From Mycolicibacterium septicum DSM 44393 (GTDB taxonomy: Bacteria; Actinomycetota; Actinomycetes; Mycobacteriales; Mycobacteriaceae), in NCBI RefSeq assembly GCF_000455325.1, contig NZ_HG322951.1, forward strand, positions 1,561,370 to 1,625,369: a stretch of 64,000 bases of DNA. Direction: 5' to 3'. The notes under the pieces were generated by a model. The model was given only the letters and a program-made list of their open reading frames with translations. It was not told where the DNA came from and did not search any database. A program made the position numbers and the translations under genes. Positions 9,351-17,735 of the stretch are shown here, one piece after another (position 1 is the first letter of the stretch; every line of letters begins with the position of its first letter).

Positions 9351-9635
9351 ATGATTTATCTGGAATCCATCTTCAAGGTGCTGGTCGTGGGGCTGATCCT
9401 CGGCGCCGGCCTGCCCGCGGTGTTCGCCACGGGCCTGGTGGCCTTCTCCAACGGCGCCGGTGGTACGCACGAGGACGGCACCGTGGTGGCGCCCAACCCC
9501 GCGCTCAAGGCCCTCGGTCTGCTGCTGTTCGCCATCGTCGCGGCGGTGATCGTGGTCGCGATCCTCTGGATCACCAAGACCACGATCATTCACCACTTCG
9601 GATTCAACCCCGTCCCCTTCATCCCGGGTAAGTGA
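9351..9635 (+). CDS. Small membrane protein (Rv0544c-like)
   Basis: A 94-aa protein with two predicted membrane helices (about residues 6-30 and 52-75) separated by a short hydrophilic loop, and a C-terminal segment FGFNPVPFIPGK. It follows pitA by 25 bp with an AAGGAA ribosome-binding sequence. The same small gene follows pitA in M. tuberculosis (Rv0544c). Its role is unknown; constant linkage suggests an accessory subunit of the phosphate transporter. Confidence 0.85.
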   Translation: MIYLESIFKVLVVGLILGAGLPAVFATGLVAFSNGAGGTHEDGTVVAPNPALKALGLLLFAIVAAVIVVAILWITKTTIIHHFGFNPVPFIPGK

Positions 9636-9643
9636 GCTGACAC

Positions 9644-9952
9644 ATGACCGAATCTGCCGGCTACATGGAGAACGTGCTGACGTGGCTGCACAAGGGTTAC
9701 CCCGAGGGCGTGCCGCCGAAGGACTACTTCGCACTGTTGGCGCTGCTCAAGCGTTCACTGTCCGAGGACGAGGTGATTCAGGCCGCCCAGGCGATCCTGC
9801 GGGCCAACGACGGTGACACCCCGGTGACCGACGACGAGATTCGCGACGCGGTCCAGTCGATCATCGAGAAGGAACCGAATCCCGAAGAGATCCAGCAGGT
9901 GGCCTCGCGCCTGGCTTCGGTCGGCTGGCCGTTGGCCACACCGGCACGCTGA
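9644..9952 (+). CDS. DUF3349 protein, second copy
   Basis: A 102-aa protein with the same layout as the gene at 7441-7803: WLHKGYPEGVPPKDYFALLALLKRSLS at the N-terminus and RLASVGWPLATP at the C-terminus, but clearly diverged between. It follows the small membrane gene by 8 bp and ends the pitA operon before a strong terminator. It is a paralogue in inverted orientation relative to the copy next to menE. Function unknown. Confidence 0.88.
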   Translation: MTESAGYMENVLTWLHKGYPEGVPPKDYFALLALLKRSLSEDEVIQAAQAILRANDGDTPVTDDEIRDAVQSIIEKEPNPEEIQQVASRLASVGWPLATPAR

Positions 9953-9966
9953 CCTCACCCGAGAAT

Positions 9967-9999
9967 CCCCGGCCCAGTTCACATCGGGCCGGGGTTTTT
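9967..9999. terminator. Rho-independent-type terminator after the pitA operon
   Basis: A perfect 9-bp GC stem (CCCCGGCCC / GGGCCGGGG) with a 10-nt loop is followed by five T. It lies 14 bp after the DUF3349 stop. The T run reaches the first base of the stop codon of the convergent glyoxalase gene. It is the clearest intrinsic terminator in the window. Confidence 0.9.
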
Positions 10000-10382
10000 C
10001 ATTGGCGGGTGTCGCGGCGCAGCGGGTGGGTGTCGGGCACCTGGACGAAGATCAGCGTGATGCCGTCGGGGTCGGTCACGTGCATCTCGTGAAGACCCCA
10101 CGGCTCTTGCGTCGCGGCCCGGGCGATCGCCACACCCCGGCCTTCGAGTTCGGCCTGGGTGGCGTAGACGTCGCGCACCTGCAGCCACAGCGCGCCGGGG
10201 AAGGTCCCGGGCTCGGTGGGGCTGTGGTGACCTGCCAGCTCGATCAGTGACTGGCCCGCGTAAAAGACTGTGCCCGCACCGTATTCGCGGGCGATGGCCA
10301 GACCGATCCCGTCGCGGTAGAACTCCACGGACCCCGGGTAGTCGACCGGCCGGATCAGCATCCGGCTGGCCAGGATTTCCAT
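9999..10382 (-). CDS. VOC (glyoxalase/dioxygenase fold) protein, Rv0546c-like
   Basis: A 127-aa single-domain vicinal-oxygen-chelate protein. It has paired beta-alpha-beta-beta-beta motifs: RPVDYPGSVEFYRDGIGLAIAREYGAGTVFYAG in the first half and the ending HVTDPDGITLIFVQVPD. A conserved DPDG turn and possible metal ligands (His in HEMHV, Glu/Asp) are visible, but the reaction is not known. Rv0546c occupies the same place beside pitA in M. tuberculosis. It is convergent with the pitA operon and shares its terminator. Confidence 0.85.
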   Translation of the reverse strand: MEILASRMLIRPVDYPGSVEFYRDGIGLAIAREYGAGTVFYAGQSLIELAGHHSPTEPGTFPGALWLQVRDVYATQAELEGRGVAIARAATQEPWGLHEMHVTDPDGITLIFVQVPDTHPLRRDTRQ

Positions 10383-10430
10383 GACCCTTGTCTACCACCG
10401 CCAGGCGCCCGGGTGAATCCGCGACACGGG

Positions 10431-11807
10431 TCAGGCAGGGTGCCCGGGCATGCGGCGGGCGCGGTCGCTGGCGCGCAATCCGATGGCGAACGCGGCCTGG
10501 TCCTCGAAACTCATCGGGTTGCGTCCCGTGATCTCGTGGATGCGACTCAGCCGGTGCCGAACGGTGTTGGTGTGCAGGAACAGTTCGCGGGCGGTGTCGA
10601 TGAGTGACCCGTTGGTGGCCAGGAAGGCTCGAAGAGTACGCACGTGCTGGGTGCCCCGGTCGTTGTCCAGGCGCTCGAGTGGGTCGATGAGTTGGTTCTT
10701 GAACGGGGCCAGCCGGCTCAGCGGCAAACCCTCGACCAGGCTGTCGAAGGTGCTCAGCTGATCGGGTCCGATGCTTCCGCCGTGCTGCTGGGCCAGGTCG
10801 AGAGCGATGCGGGCCTGCGTGATCGCCGCCCCCAGTTCGGCGAGCGGTACCGCTGCGGCGTGCCCCGACGGCATCGAGAGTTCGGTGGCGGCCTGAGCGC
10901 GGGCGCCGGCTTCGAGAACCAGACAAACCTCGGGTGCGTCGCCGACCAGGGCATCGGGAAACGCCATCGACAGCACGGCGCCGGCCCCGGCCGGCCAGGC
11001 CGAGCAGGTCAGTTCGGGTGAGCTCAGCCCCTCCCAGTCCAACAGCTGATTGAGGGCGTCGGGCAGCAGCATGCGACGCTCGATCAACGACAGCAGCTGC
11101 CCGACCCGTTCGCGGGTCAGCGCGGATTCGATGTCGCGATCGCCTTGGGCGGCCTGGGCGAATCGCGCGATGAGCTGCAGCACAGCGGTTTCGGGCGGAT
11201 CGCCGCTGCCCACCCAGGCCAGGGCGCCCAACCCGTCGACCACGGTGGTGGCGCCGGTGTCCTCGGGTGCCTCATCAGGATCCAGCAGGAGGTAGCCGCC
11301 CAGCACCTCACCTGCGCGGTCCAGCAGCTGCCGCACCGACTCGCGCCGCCGCTGCGACGAAAGCAGTTCGGGCATCAGCGAATTGGTGGCCCGTGCGACG
11401 GATATCTCACCGCCGACCTGGAAATCCGCGACGTAGCGGCTCACCGACGAGAACGGAACATTGGGAGGGGCGATGAGGATCGGCAGGCCGTCGCGGGCGG
11501 CCGAGGTGATCAGCGCCTCGGGGACGGTGTCGTGCACATCGCCGATGCCGAAGCACAGGCCGGCGGCCCCGGCCCGGGTCAACGACTCGACGAATGCCGC
11601 GCAGTCCTGGGCGGTCTGCAGGCTGATGCCCACTGTGCAGACCAGCTCGCCACCGTGCAGATACCGCGACGGGTCCCTCAACTCGGTGGTGTGCACCCAG
11701 CTGATCCGGCGGTCCAGGTCGCCGGTGGGTTCGTCGGGGGTGAGCAGCCCTCGGTGTGACTCGAGGAGATCGCGCAGGGTCGGTATGACGTCGCTGCGGT
11801 CCGACAT
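10431..11807 (-). CDS. PucR family transcriptional regulator
   Basis: A 458-aa regulator. The N-terminal PucR domain (about 10-130) contains WVHTTELRDPSRYLHGGELVCTVG. A middle region follows, and the C-terminal helix-turn-helix (about 385-445) has the family pattern LRAFLATNGSLIDTARELFLHTNTVRHRLSRIHEITGRNP. PucR proteins sense small catabolites; the founding member controls purine catabolism in Bacillus. It is divergent from the five-gene permease/SDR/ureohydrolase/NodB operon, which it very likely controls through the palindromes in the 165-bp gap. The effector is unknown. Confidence 0.93.
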   Translation of the reverse strand: MSDRSDVIPTLRDLLESHRGLLTPDEPTGDLDRRISWVHTTELRDPSRYLHGGELVCTVGISLQTAQDCAAFVESLTRAGAAGLCFGIGDVHDTVPEALITSAARDGLPILIAPPNVPFSSVSRYVADFQVGGEISVARATNSLMPELLSSQRRRESVRQLLDRAGEVLGGYLLLDPDEAPEDTGATTVVDGLGALAWVGSGDPPETAVLQLIARFAQAAQGDRDIESALTRERVGQLLSLIERRMLLPDALNQLLDWEGLSSPELTCSAWPAGAGAVLSMAFPDALVGDAPEVCLVLEAGARAQAATELSMPSGHAAAVPLAELGAAITQARIALDLAQQHGGSIGPDQLSTFDSLVEGLPLSRLAPFKNQLIDPLERLDNDRGTQHVRTLRAFLATNGSLIDTARELFLHTNTVRHRLSRIHEITGRNPMSFEDQAAFAIGLRASDRARRMPGHPA

Positions 11808-11845
11808 GGGGTGAGCGTAACGCCGACGTCACACCCGTGTGGGCG

Positions 11846-11869
11846 GGCATTGTCGGATCCTCCAATGCC
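11846..11869. promoter_or_regulatory. Inverted repeat, candidate PucR operator 1
   Basis: A perfect 7-bp inverted repeat, GGCATTG - 10 bp - CAATGCC, lies 38 bp upstream of pucR and 103 bp upstream of the permease gene. It is the most symmetrical site in the divergent gap. Assignment to PucR is inference from position. Confidence 0.5.
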
Positions 11870-11918
11870 GTCGTGGGGCAACAGTGGGTTTGCAGCGTGT
11901 TCGCCGCGATTGCTTGGC

Positions 11919-11953
11919 GGTTGCACCACTGCGGCGTGATAGTTCCTGCAACC
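11919..11953. promoter_or_regulatory. Inverted repeat, candidate operator 2 at the permease promoter
   Basis: A perfect 7-bp inverted repeat, GGTTGCA - 21 bp - TGCAACC, ends 19 bp before the permease start and just before its AGAGGGAG ribosome-binding sequence. It could be an operator or a leader hairpin. It differs in sequence from the first palindrome. Confidence 0.35.
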
Positions 11954-11972
11954 ACGTCAGAGGGAGCACACG

Positions 11973-13469
11973 ATGACTGCATCGCCGATCTCGGCGCCCG
12001 CGCACGACCCCGACGGGCCCCATGTTCTACGGCGCGAATTCTCGCTGTGGTCGGCGTTTGCCTTCGCTTTCGCGTTCATCTCGCCGATCGTCGCGCTCTA
12101 CGGAATCTTCGGTCTGGCATTGGCCGCGGCGGGCCCGAGCTTCTGGTGGGGCTTCGCGCTGGTGTTCGGCGGCCAGCTGCTGGTGGCCCTGGTCTTCGCG
12201 ATGCTGGTGTCCCGTTGGCCGTTGGAGGGTTCCATATATCAGTGGTCGCGGCGGCTGCTGGGCACGTCCTACGGCTGGTTCGCCGGGTGGGTGTACATGT
12301 GGACGCTGGTGATCGCGATGGCGACGGTGGCGCTCGGCGCGGCCGGGTTCGTGGCCAACATCGCCGGGGTGGAATCTCCGTCCGGGGGCCTGCGGGCCGT
12401 CATCGCGCTGATGATCCTGCTCGGCGGGACTGCGATCAATCTGATCGGCCGCGGCGCGCTCAAGGTGTTCATGACCGCCAGCATCGTGGCCGAAGTGATC
12501 GGTTCCATCGGGCTTGGCACCTGGCTGCTCGTGTTCCACCGCAACAACTCGTTGTCGGTGCTGTTCGACGGAGGCGGTGCCGGGGTGGATACCTGGAGCT
12601 ACCTGAGCGGGCCGTTCCTGATCGCGGTGGCCTTCATCGGGTTCTCGTTCGTCGGGTTCGAAAGTGCGGGCGCGATCGCCGAGGAGGTGCATGAGCCGCG
12701 GCGGGATCTGCCCAAGGCGGTGATCTTCTCGCTGGGGTTCATCGCGTTGGTGGTGGCCTACTCGAGCCTGGCGATCATCCTGGCGATCCCGGATCTCGAT
12801 GCGGTGGTGTCGGGTTCGGTGGCCGACCCGGTGTACGAAACTCTCACGGCGGCACTGGGACACGGCATCGCCAAACCGGTCGAGGTGCTGTTCGTGATCG
12901 GCTTCCTGGCCAGCTTCCTGGCCCTGCAGACTTCGGCCTCACGCGTGATCTGGGCCTACGCTCGGGACGGTGCACTGCCGGCCTCGGCCGCGCTGGCCCG
13001 GCTGCGCGGCAGGGCCCGGATCCCGGTGGTGGCGATCCTGGTCACCACGGTCGTCGGCGGGGCACTGTTCATGCTCAGCATCGTGGCCGGCGACATCTAT
13101 TCGCTCATGGTCAATTTCACCGCAGGCGGCTTCTATCTCGCCTTCCTGTTCCCGTTGATCGGGTTGGTGGTGGTCCTGGCCCGCCGCGGCTGGACCGACG
13201 GTGCATTCAGCCTGGGCCGGGCCACGGTTCCCGTCGCCGCCGTGGCCGCGGTGTGGGCGATCCTGCAGACCCTCAACATCGCTTGGCCGAGGCCGGTTTT
13301 CGAGCAGCGCTACCTGGACTGGTCGGTATGGATCGGGCTCGCGGTGCTGGGAGTGATCGGCCTGGGGATCCTGCTCAGCGTGCGCAGGCGGATCGTGAGT
13401 GCCGCGGTGATCGACGGGGCCGAGATCCTCGACGAGCGCGCCGACGTCAAGGCGGTGGCCGGTGACTGA
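11973..13469 (+). CDS. APC superfamily amino acid/amine permease
   Basis: A 498-aa permease with about twelve membrane helices. The first helix has FISPIVALYGIFG, the unwound-helix region typical of APC carriers. GSIYQWSRRLLG and FIGFSFVGFESAGAIAEEVHEPRRDLPKAV are the conserved segments seen in the amino acid/polyamine/GABA permease family (AmaP/BAT1-like). Substrates of such carriers are amino acids, amines or related nitrogen compounds. It is the first gene of a coupled operon; the next start lies 8 bp inside its 3' end. The downstream ureohydrolase suggests uptake of a guanidino compound. Confidence 0.92.
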   Translation: MTASPISAPAHDPDGPHVLRREFSLWSAFAFAFAFISPIVALYGIFGLALAAAGPSFWWGFALVFGGQLLVALVFAMLVSRWPLEGSIYQWSRRLLGTSYGWFAGWVYMWTLVIAMATVALGAAGFVANIAGVESPSGGLRAVIALMILLGGTAINLIGRGALKVFMTASIVAEVIGSIGLGTWLLVFHRNNSLSVLFDGGGAGVDTWSYLSGPFLIAVAFIGFSFVGFESAGAIAEEVHEPRRDLPKAVIFSLGFIALVVAYSSLAIILAIPDLDAVVSGSVADPVYETLTAALGHGIAKPVEVLFVIGFLASFLALQTSASRVIWAYARDGALPASAALARLRGRARIPVVAILVTTVVGGALFMLSIVAGDIYSLMVNFTAGGFYLAFLFPLIGLVVVLARRGWTDGAFSLGRATVPVAAVAAVWAILQTLNIAWPRPVFEQRYLDWSVWIGLAVLGVIGLGILLSVRRRIVSAAVIDGAEILDERADVKAVAGD

Positions 13470-14160
13470 GGCTCCTGTCGCCGTCGTCACGGGTGGGGCC
13501 AGCGGAATCGGCGCTGCGGTGGTCACCGCGCTGCGCGACCGCGGCTATGCCATCGGAACGATCGACCTGTCCGGTGAAACCCGGGCGGACCACGCTGTCG
13601 CGGCTGATGTTTCCGACGGCGCCGCCGTCGCCGGCGCGGTCGCCGAGATCCGCGCCGAGCTCGGTCCGATCGCCGCGCTGGTGACCTCGGCCGGGTACTA
13701 CGAGATGGCCCCGGTGAGCCAGATCAGCGCCCAGGCCTGGCAGCGGATGCTGCGGGTGCACGTGGGCGGGCTGTTCCACGCCGCCAGGGCCTGCCTGCCC
13801 GACATGCTCGACCGGGGCTCGGGTGCGGTCGTCGCGGTGGCCAGTGAACTGGCGGTCGGTGGCGGTGACGGTGACGCCCACTACGCCGCGGCCAAGGGCG
13901 CCATCCTCGGTCTGGTGCGCAGCCTGGCCGCCGAGGTCGCCGATCGCGGTGTGCGGGTGAATGCGGTGGCTCCCGGGCCGACCGACACACCACTTCTGGC
14001 CGATGATTCCCCTTGGCGCGCAGCCGATTATCTGGCCACTCTGCCGTTGCGGCGACTGGTCACCCCGGCCGAGGTGGCGCGTTGTGTGCAGTACCTGGTG
14101 TGCGATGCCACCTTCAGCACCGGTGATGTCGTCAACGTCAACGCGGGAGCGGTGATATGA
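13462..14160 (+). CDS. SDR family oxidoreductase (island, first)
   Basis: A 232-aa classical short-chain dehydrogenase. It has the nucleotide-binding motif TGGASGIG, an ASE catalytic-serine region, and the active-site YAAAK in HYAAAKGAILGLVRSL. The usual NNAG is replaced by TSAG. It begins with GTG inside the end of the permease gene and overlaps the next SDR by 4 bp (ATGA). It presumably oxidises a hydroxyl group of the island's substrate with NAD(P). Substrate unknown. Confidence 0.9.
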   Translation: MTEAPVAVVTGGASGIGAAVVTALRDRGYAIGTIDLSGETRADHAVAADVSDGAAVAGAVAEIRAELGPIAALVTSAGYYEMAPVSQISAQAWQRMLRVHVGGLFHAARACLPDMLDRGSGAVVAVASELAVGGGDGDAHYAAAKGAILGLVRSLAAEVADRGVRVNAVAPGPTDTPLLADDSPWRAADYLATLPLRRLVTPAEVARCVQYLVCDATFSTGDVVNVNAGAVI

Positions 14161-14918
14161 GTTCGTCAGAGGGTCGAGTCGTGCTGGTCACGGGGGCCGC
14201 TCAGGGCATGGGTGCCGCCCATGCGCGTCGGCTGGCCGCCGCGGGAGCGACGGTCGCGGTCAACGACATTCGTGCCGGCGCCGCGCTGGATGCGCTGGCT
14301 GCCGAGATCGGCGGCCTGGCTGTGCCGGGCGACGTCAGTGACCCGGCTGCCTGTGTCGAGATCGCGGATGCGGTGGTGGCCGCGGCGGGCAGGCTCGACG
14401 TGCTGGTCGCCAATCATGCCTACATGACCATGGCGCCTCTGCTGGATCACGACGAGGCGGACTGGTGGCGAGTCGTCGACACCAATCTGGGCGGGACGTT
14501 CCATCTGGTGCAGGCGGTGCTGCCGCATATGCGCCGGATCGGCGCCGGGCGCATCGTCGTGATCTCCAGCGAGTGGGGTGTCACCGGCTGGCCCGAGGCC
14601 ACGGCCTACGCGGCGTCCAAGGCCGGGCTCATCTCATTGGTCAAGACGCTGGGGCGGGAGTTGGCGCCGGAGGGGATCATCGTCAACGCGGTGGCGCCCG
14701 GGGTGACCGACACCCCGCAGCTGCAGGTCGACGCCGACGCCGCCGGGATCGCACTGACGGATATGCATCAGCGTTACGCGGAGTCGATTCCGTTGGGGCG
14801 CATCGGTTCCGTCGATGAGATCGCAGCCGCGGTGCAGTTCCTGGCCGACTTCGAGATGTCGGCGGTCGTCGGGCAGGTGATCGCCTGTAACGGCGGGGCC
14901 ACCCGGGCGAGAGCGTGA
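14157..14918 (+). CDS. SDR family oxidoreductase (island, second)
   Basis: A 253-aa classical SDR of the FabG type. It has TGAAQGMG for the cofactor, ISSEWG for the catalytic serine, YAASK for the catalytic Tyr/Lys pair, and a C-terminal [13 protein letters not shown] stands in place of NNAG. It is translationally coupled to the preceding SDR, to which it is only distantly similar, so the two probably act on successive intermediates. Confidence 0.9.
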   Translation: MSSSEGRVVLVTGAAQGMGAAHARRLAAAGATVAVNDIRAGAALDALAAEIGGLAVPGDVSDPAACVEIADAVVAAAGRLDVLVANHAYMTMAPLLDHDEADWWRVVDTNLGGTFHLVQAVLPHMRRIGAGRIVVISSEWGVTGWPEATAYAASKAGLISLVKTLGRELAPEGIIVNAVAPGVTDTPQLQVDADAAGIALTDMHQRYAESIPLGRIGSVDEIAAAVQFLADFEMSAVVGQVIACNGGATRARA

Positions 14919-14922
14919 AGCA

Positions 14923-15912
14923 ATGACGGAAGGGAAACAGGTGACGGGCCAGCCGTATGTGCGGTCGGAGTCGGGGAACATCGGTCAGGTCGATGCGATG
15001 GCAGTGCCGCGATATGCCGGCATCGCCACCTTTGCCCGGCTGCCGCAACGCCACGAGGTCTCCGACTACGACATCGCGGTGGTCGGGGTGCCGTTCGACA
15101 CCGGCGTCACCTACCGGCCGGGTGCCCGGTTCGGCCCGGCCGCGATCCGGCAGGCCTCGCGTCTGCTCAAGCCCTACCACCCGGCGCTGGACGTGAGCCC
15201 GTTCGCTCAGGCACAGGTGGTCGACGCCGGTGATATCGCGGCCAATCCGTTCGACATCGAGGCGGCGGTGGAGCAGGTGCGTGAGGGTATCGCCGACCTG
15301 CTGACCACGCCGCGCCAGCGGGTGGTGGTCCTCGGCGGGGACCACACCATCGCGCTGCCGGCACTGCAGGCGGTGCATGCGGTACACGGTCCGGTGGCGC
15401 TGGTGCACTTCGACGCTCACCTCGACACCTGGGACACCTACTTCGGTGCGCCCTGCACGCACGGCACCCCGTTCCGCCGGGCTTCCGAACAGGGCCTGAT
15501 CGTCAAGGGCCATTCGGCGCACGTCGGGATCCGCGGCTCGCTCTACGACCGCGCCGACCTGCTCGACGACGAGTCATTGGGCTTCACCGTGGTCCACTGC
15601 CGCGACATCGACCGCATCGGTGTCGACGGGGTCATCGAGCGGATCCGTGACCGGGTGGGGGACCACCCGGTGTACGTGTCGATCGACATCGACGTGCTGG
15701 ACCCGGCATTCGCGCCGGGCACGGGGACACCCGAGATCGGTGGAATGACGAGTCGTGAGTTGGTGGCGGTGTTGCGCGCCATGCGCGGGCTGCAGATCGT
15801 CGGCGCCGACGTGGTGGAGGTCGCTCCGGCCTACGACAGCGGTGACGTCACCGCCGTGGCGGGGGCCAATCTGGCCTACGAGCTGGTTACGCTGATGGCT
15901 GACAATGCCTGA
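14923..15912 (+). CDS. Agmatinase/guanidino-acid ureohydrolase family enzyme
   Basis: A 329-aa ureohydrolase (arginase/agmatinase family). All six Mn ligands are visible: His in LGGDHTI, Asp-His-Asp in HFDAHLDTW, and two Asp in SIDIDVLDP. An ending like [14 protein letters not shown] is typical of the agmatinase branch, and an N-terminal [13 protein letters not shown] resembles guanidinobutyrase and proclavaminate amidinohydrolase types. It should release urea from a guanidino compound. ATG 14923 follows SDR2 by 4 bp; a GTG at 14941 is an alternative. Its neighbours (permease, SDRs, NodB-type hydrolase, PucR) argue for a catabolic role rather than polyamine synthesis. Confidence 0.9.
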   Translation: MTEGKQVTGQPYVRSESGNIGQVDAMAVPRYAGIATFARLPQRHEVSDYDIAVVGVPFDTGVTYRPGARFGPAAIRQASRLLKPYHPALDVSPFAQAQVVDAGDIAANPFDIEAAVEQVREGIADLLTTPRQRVVVLGGDHTIALPALQAVHAVHGPVALVHFDAHLDTWDTYFGAPCTHGTPFRRASEQGLIVKGHSAHVGIRGSLYDRADLLDDESLGFTVVHCRDIDRIGVDGVIERIRDRVGDHPVYVSIDIDVLDPAFAPGTGTPEIGGMTSRELVAVLRAMRGLQIVGADVVEVAPAYDSGDVTAVAGANLAYELVTLMADNA

Positions 15913-16747
15913 GTTCTCCTGGCCGGAAGGCAAAACCGCGGCGGCGGCGTTCACCTTCGATGTGGATGCCGAGTCGGCGGTGCTGTGGGGCAACGAAGGC
16001 GTCGCGGCGCGGATGAGCGTGATGTCCCACCAGGCCTACGGGCCGCTGGTGGGAATTCCCCGGATCCTGGAACTGCTGGAGCGCCACCAGATTCCGTCGA
16101 CCTTCTTCGTCCCCGGTCACACCGCGCACCGGTACCCCGAGGCGGTGCGGGCGATCGTCGCGGCCGGGCACGAGATCGCCCACCACGGTTACCTGCACGA
16201 GCAACCGACGGCGCTGACGCTGCAGGAGGAGATCGACGCACTGGACCGCGGCCTGGAGGCGCTGGCCGAGGTCGCCGGCGTCCGGCCGGTCGGCTACCGA
16301 GCGCCCATGTGGGACCTGTCCTGGCACACCCCGGCACTGCTGGCCGAACGTGGATTCCTGTACGACTCAAGCCTGATGGACGCCGACTGCCCCTATGAGC
16401 TGGCCGTCGGTGACCGCTCGCTGGTCGAGATCCCGATCCAATGGGCCCTCGACGACTGGGAGCAGTACTGCTATCTGCCCGACATCTCCGGATCCGGTCT
16501 GATCGAAAGCCCACGCAAGGCAAGGGAATTGTGGCAGCTCGAGTTCGACGCGCTGCGCCGCGTGGGGGCCTGCTGGGTACTCACCAATCACCCCTTCCTG
16601 ACCGGACGGGCGTCGCGGGCAGCCGAACTCGACGACCTCATGCGGTACGTGCTCGAGCACACCGATGTCTGGACCACGAACCTCGGGGCCATCGCCGAGC
16701 ATGTGCGCTCACTCGGGCTCCAGCCCCGGAGTATCACCAAGCCGTGA
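15905..16747 (+). CDS. Polysaccharide deacetylase-fold (NodB/PuuE-type) hydrolase
   Basis: A 280-aa NodB-homology enzyme without a signal peptide, so cytoplasmic. Visible motifs are TFDVD (general base and metal Asp), [11 protein letters not shown] (metal His pair) and YRAPMWDLS. The order and the long helix between them resemble H. pylori HP0310 and PuuE allantoinase, members that hydrolyse small cyclic amides or imides rather than cell-wall sugars. It overlaps the ureohydrolase by 8 bp and ends the operon, abutting a convergent SDR. I infer a small-molecule amide/ureide hydrolase. Confidence 0.85.
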   Translation: MPEFSWPEGKTAAAAFTFDVDAESAVLWGNEGVAARMSVMSHQAYGPLVGIPRILELLERHQIPSTFFVPGHTAHRYPEAVRAIVAAGHEIAHHGYLHEQPTALTLQEEIDALDRGLEALAEVAGVRPVGYRAPMWDLSWHTPALLAERGFLYDSSLMDADCPYELAVGDRSLVEIPIQWALDDWEQYCYLPDISGSGLIESPRKARELWQLEFDALRRVGACWVLTNHPFLTGRASRAAELDDLMRYVLEHTDVWTTNLGAIAEHVRSLGLQPRSITKP

Positions 16748-17617
16748 TCAGACCGGCTGGACCCGTTGCCGTTTCATCACGGCGTCGACCAGCCCGGGGG
16801 CCACGGTGTTGAGTGCCTTGGCCGTCACGGCCATGCGCGGGGCGATCTGCACCGGGCGGGTGCGCGCCGCGGTCAGCATCCAGTCGGCGGCCTCGGCGGC
16901 CGACAGTCCGGGCAGCCCGTCGTAGGCCCGGGTGGGGGCGATCATCGGGGTCTTCACCAACGGGTAGTACAGCGTCGTGGAATGCACACCGACGGAAGCC
17001 CACTCGGTCTCGATGACCCGGCTGACCGCGGCCAGGGCGGCCTTGGAGGCGTTGTACACAGCGAACAGCGGCGAGGATTCGTTCATCACGCCCCAGGTGG
17101 CGACGTTGATGATGTGGCCGTCGCGGCGCTCGCGCATGCCCGGGGCCAGGCCGCGGATGAGCCGCAGCGGCGAGTAGTAGTTGAGCGTCATGGTGCGCTC
17201 GACGTCGTGCCAGCGGTCCAGCGATTCGGCCAGCGGGCGCCGGATCGACCGGCCGGCGTTGTTGATCAGGATGTCGACACCGCCCAGATCGCGTTCCACG
17301 GTGGCGACCAGTTCGTCGATGGCGTCCAGGTCGGACAGGTCCACCGCGTGGGCCCGGGCGTCGCCGCCCTTGGCGGTGATCCGCCCGACCAGTTCGTCGA
17401 GCAGTTCCTGGCGGCGGGCCACCGCGATGACGGTGGCTCCCTTCGCGGCGAACTTCTCGGCCGCAGCCTCACCGATGCCCGATGACGCGCCGGTCAGCAG
17501 GATCCGCTTGCCTGCGACGTCGATGTCGCCACGGGCCTGCAGCCGTTCGGTCAGCGGCGGACGCATGCTGGTCAGCAACAGCTGTTCGGACAGCCGGCGC
17601 ATCGGGTTCTTGCTCAT
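16748..17617 (-). CDS. SDR family oxidoreductase, Rv0547c-like
   Basis: A 289-aa SDR with an N-terminal extension of about 35 residues before TGASSGIGEAAAEKF. It also has NNAGRSIRR, the serine region NVATWG, and YNASKAAL. The C-terminus ends in a basic segment. M. tuberculosis Rv0547c lies at this position between Rv0546c and menB. Its stop abuts the stop of the NodB-type gene. ATG 17617 has TAAACT six bases upstream, a leaderless-type -10. Physiological substrate unknown. Confidence 0.87.
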   Translation of the reverse strand: MSKNPMRRLSEQLLLTSMRPPLTERLQARGDIDVAGKRILLTGASSGIGEAAAEKFAAKGATVIAVARRQELLDELVGRITAKGGDARAHAVDLSDLDAIDELVATVERDLGGVDILINNAGRSIRRPLAESLDRWHDVERTMTLNYYSPLRLIRGLAPGMRERRDGHIINVATWGVMNESSPLFAVYNASKAALAAVSRVIETEWASVGVHSTTLYYPLVKTPMIAPTRAYDGLPGLSAAEAADWMLTAARTRPVQIAPRMAVTAKALNTVAPGLVDAVMKRQRVQPV

Positions 17618-17649
17618 GCGCCGAGTTTAGGAGACCTAGATTTTCCCCC

Positions 17650-17709
17650 GCGAGCAGACGCTTAGGTACCCGCAACTCGACAATTTCGGGTACTTCCGCG
17701 TCTGCTCGC
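17650..17709. repeat. Intergenic palindromic repeat, family 1 copy A
   Basis: A 60-bp imperfect palindrome with perfect 12-bp outer arms (GCGAGCAGACGC / GCGTCTGCTCGC) and inner GTACCC / GGGTAC arms around a 16-bp loop. It fills the gap between two leftward SDR genes. A second copy with the same arms and spacing lies at 24062-24121. It would form a strong hairpin on either strand. Confidence 0.85.
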
Positions 17710-17735
17710 CGGGAGGCGGCGCGTCAGGCGGCGCG

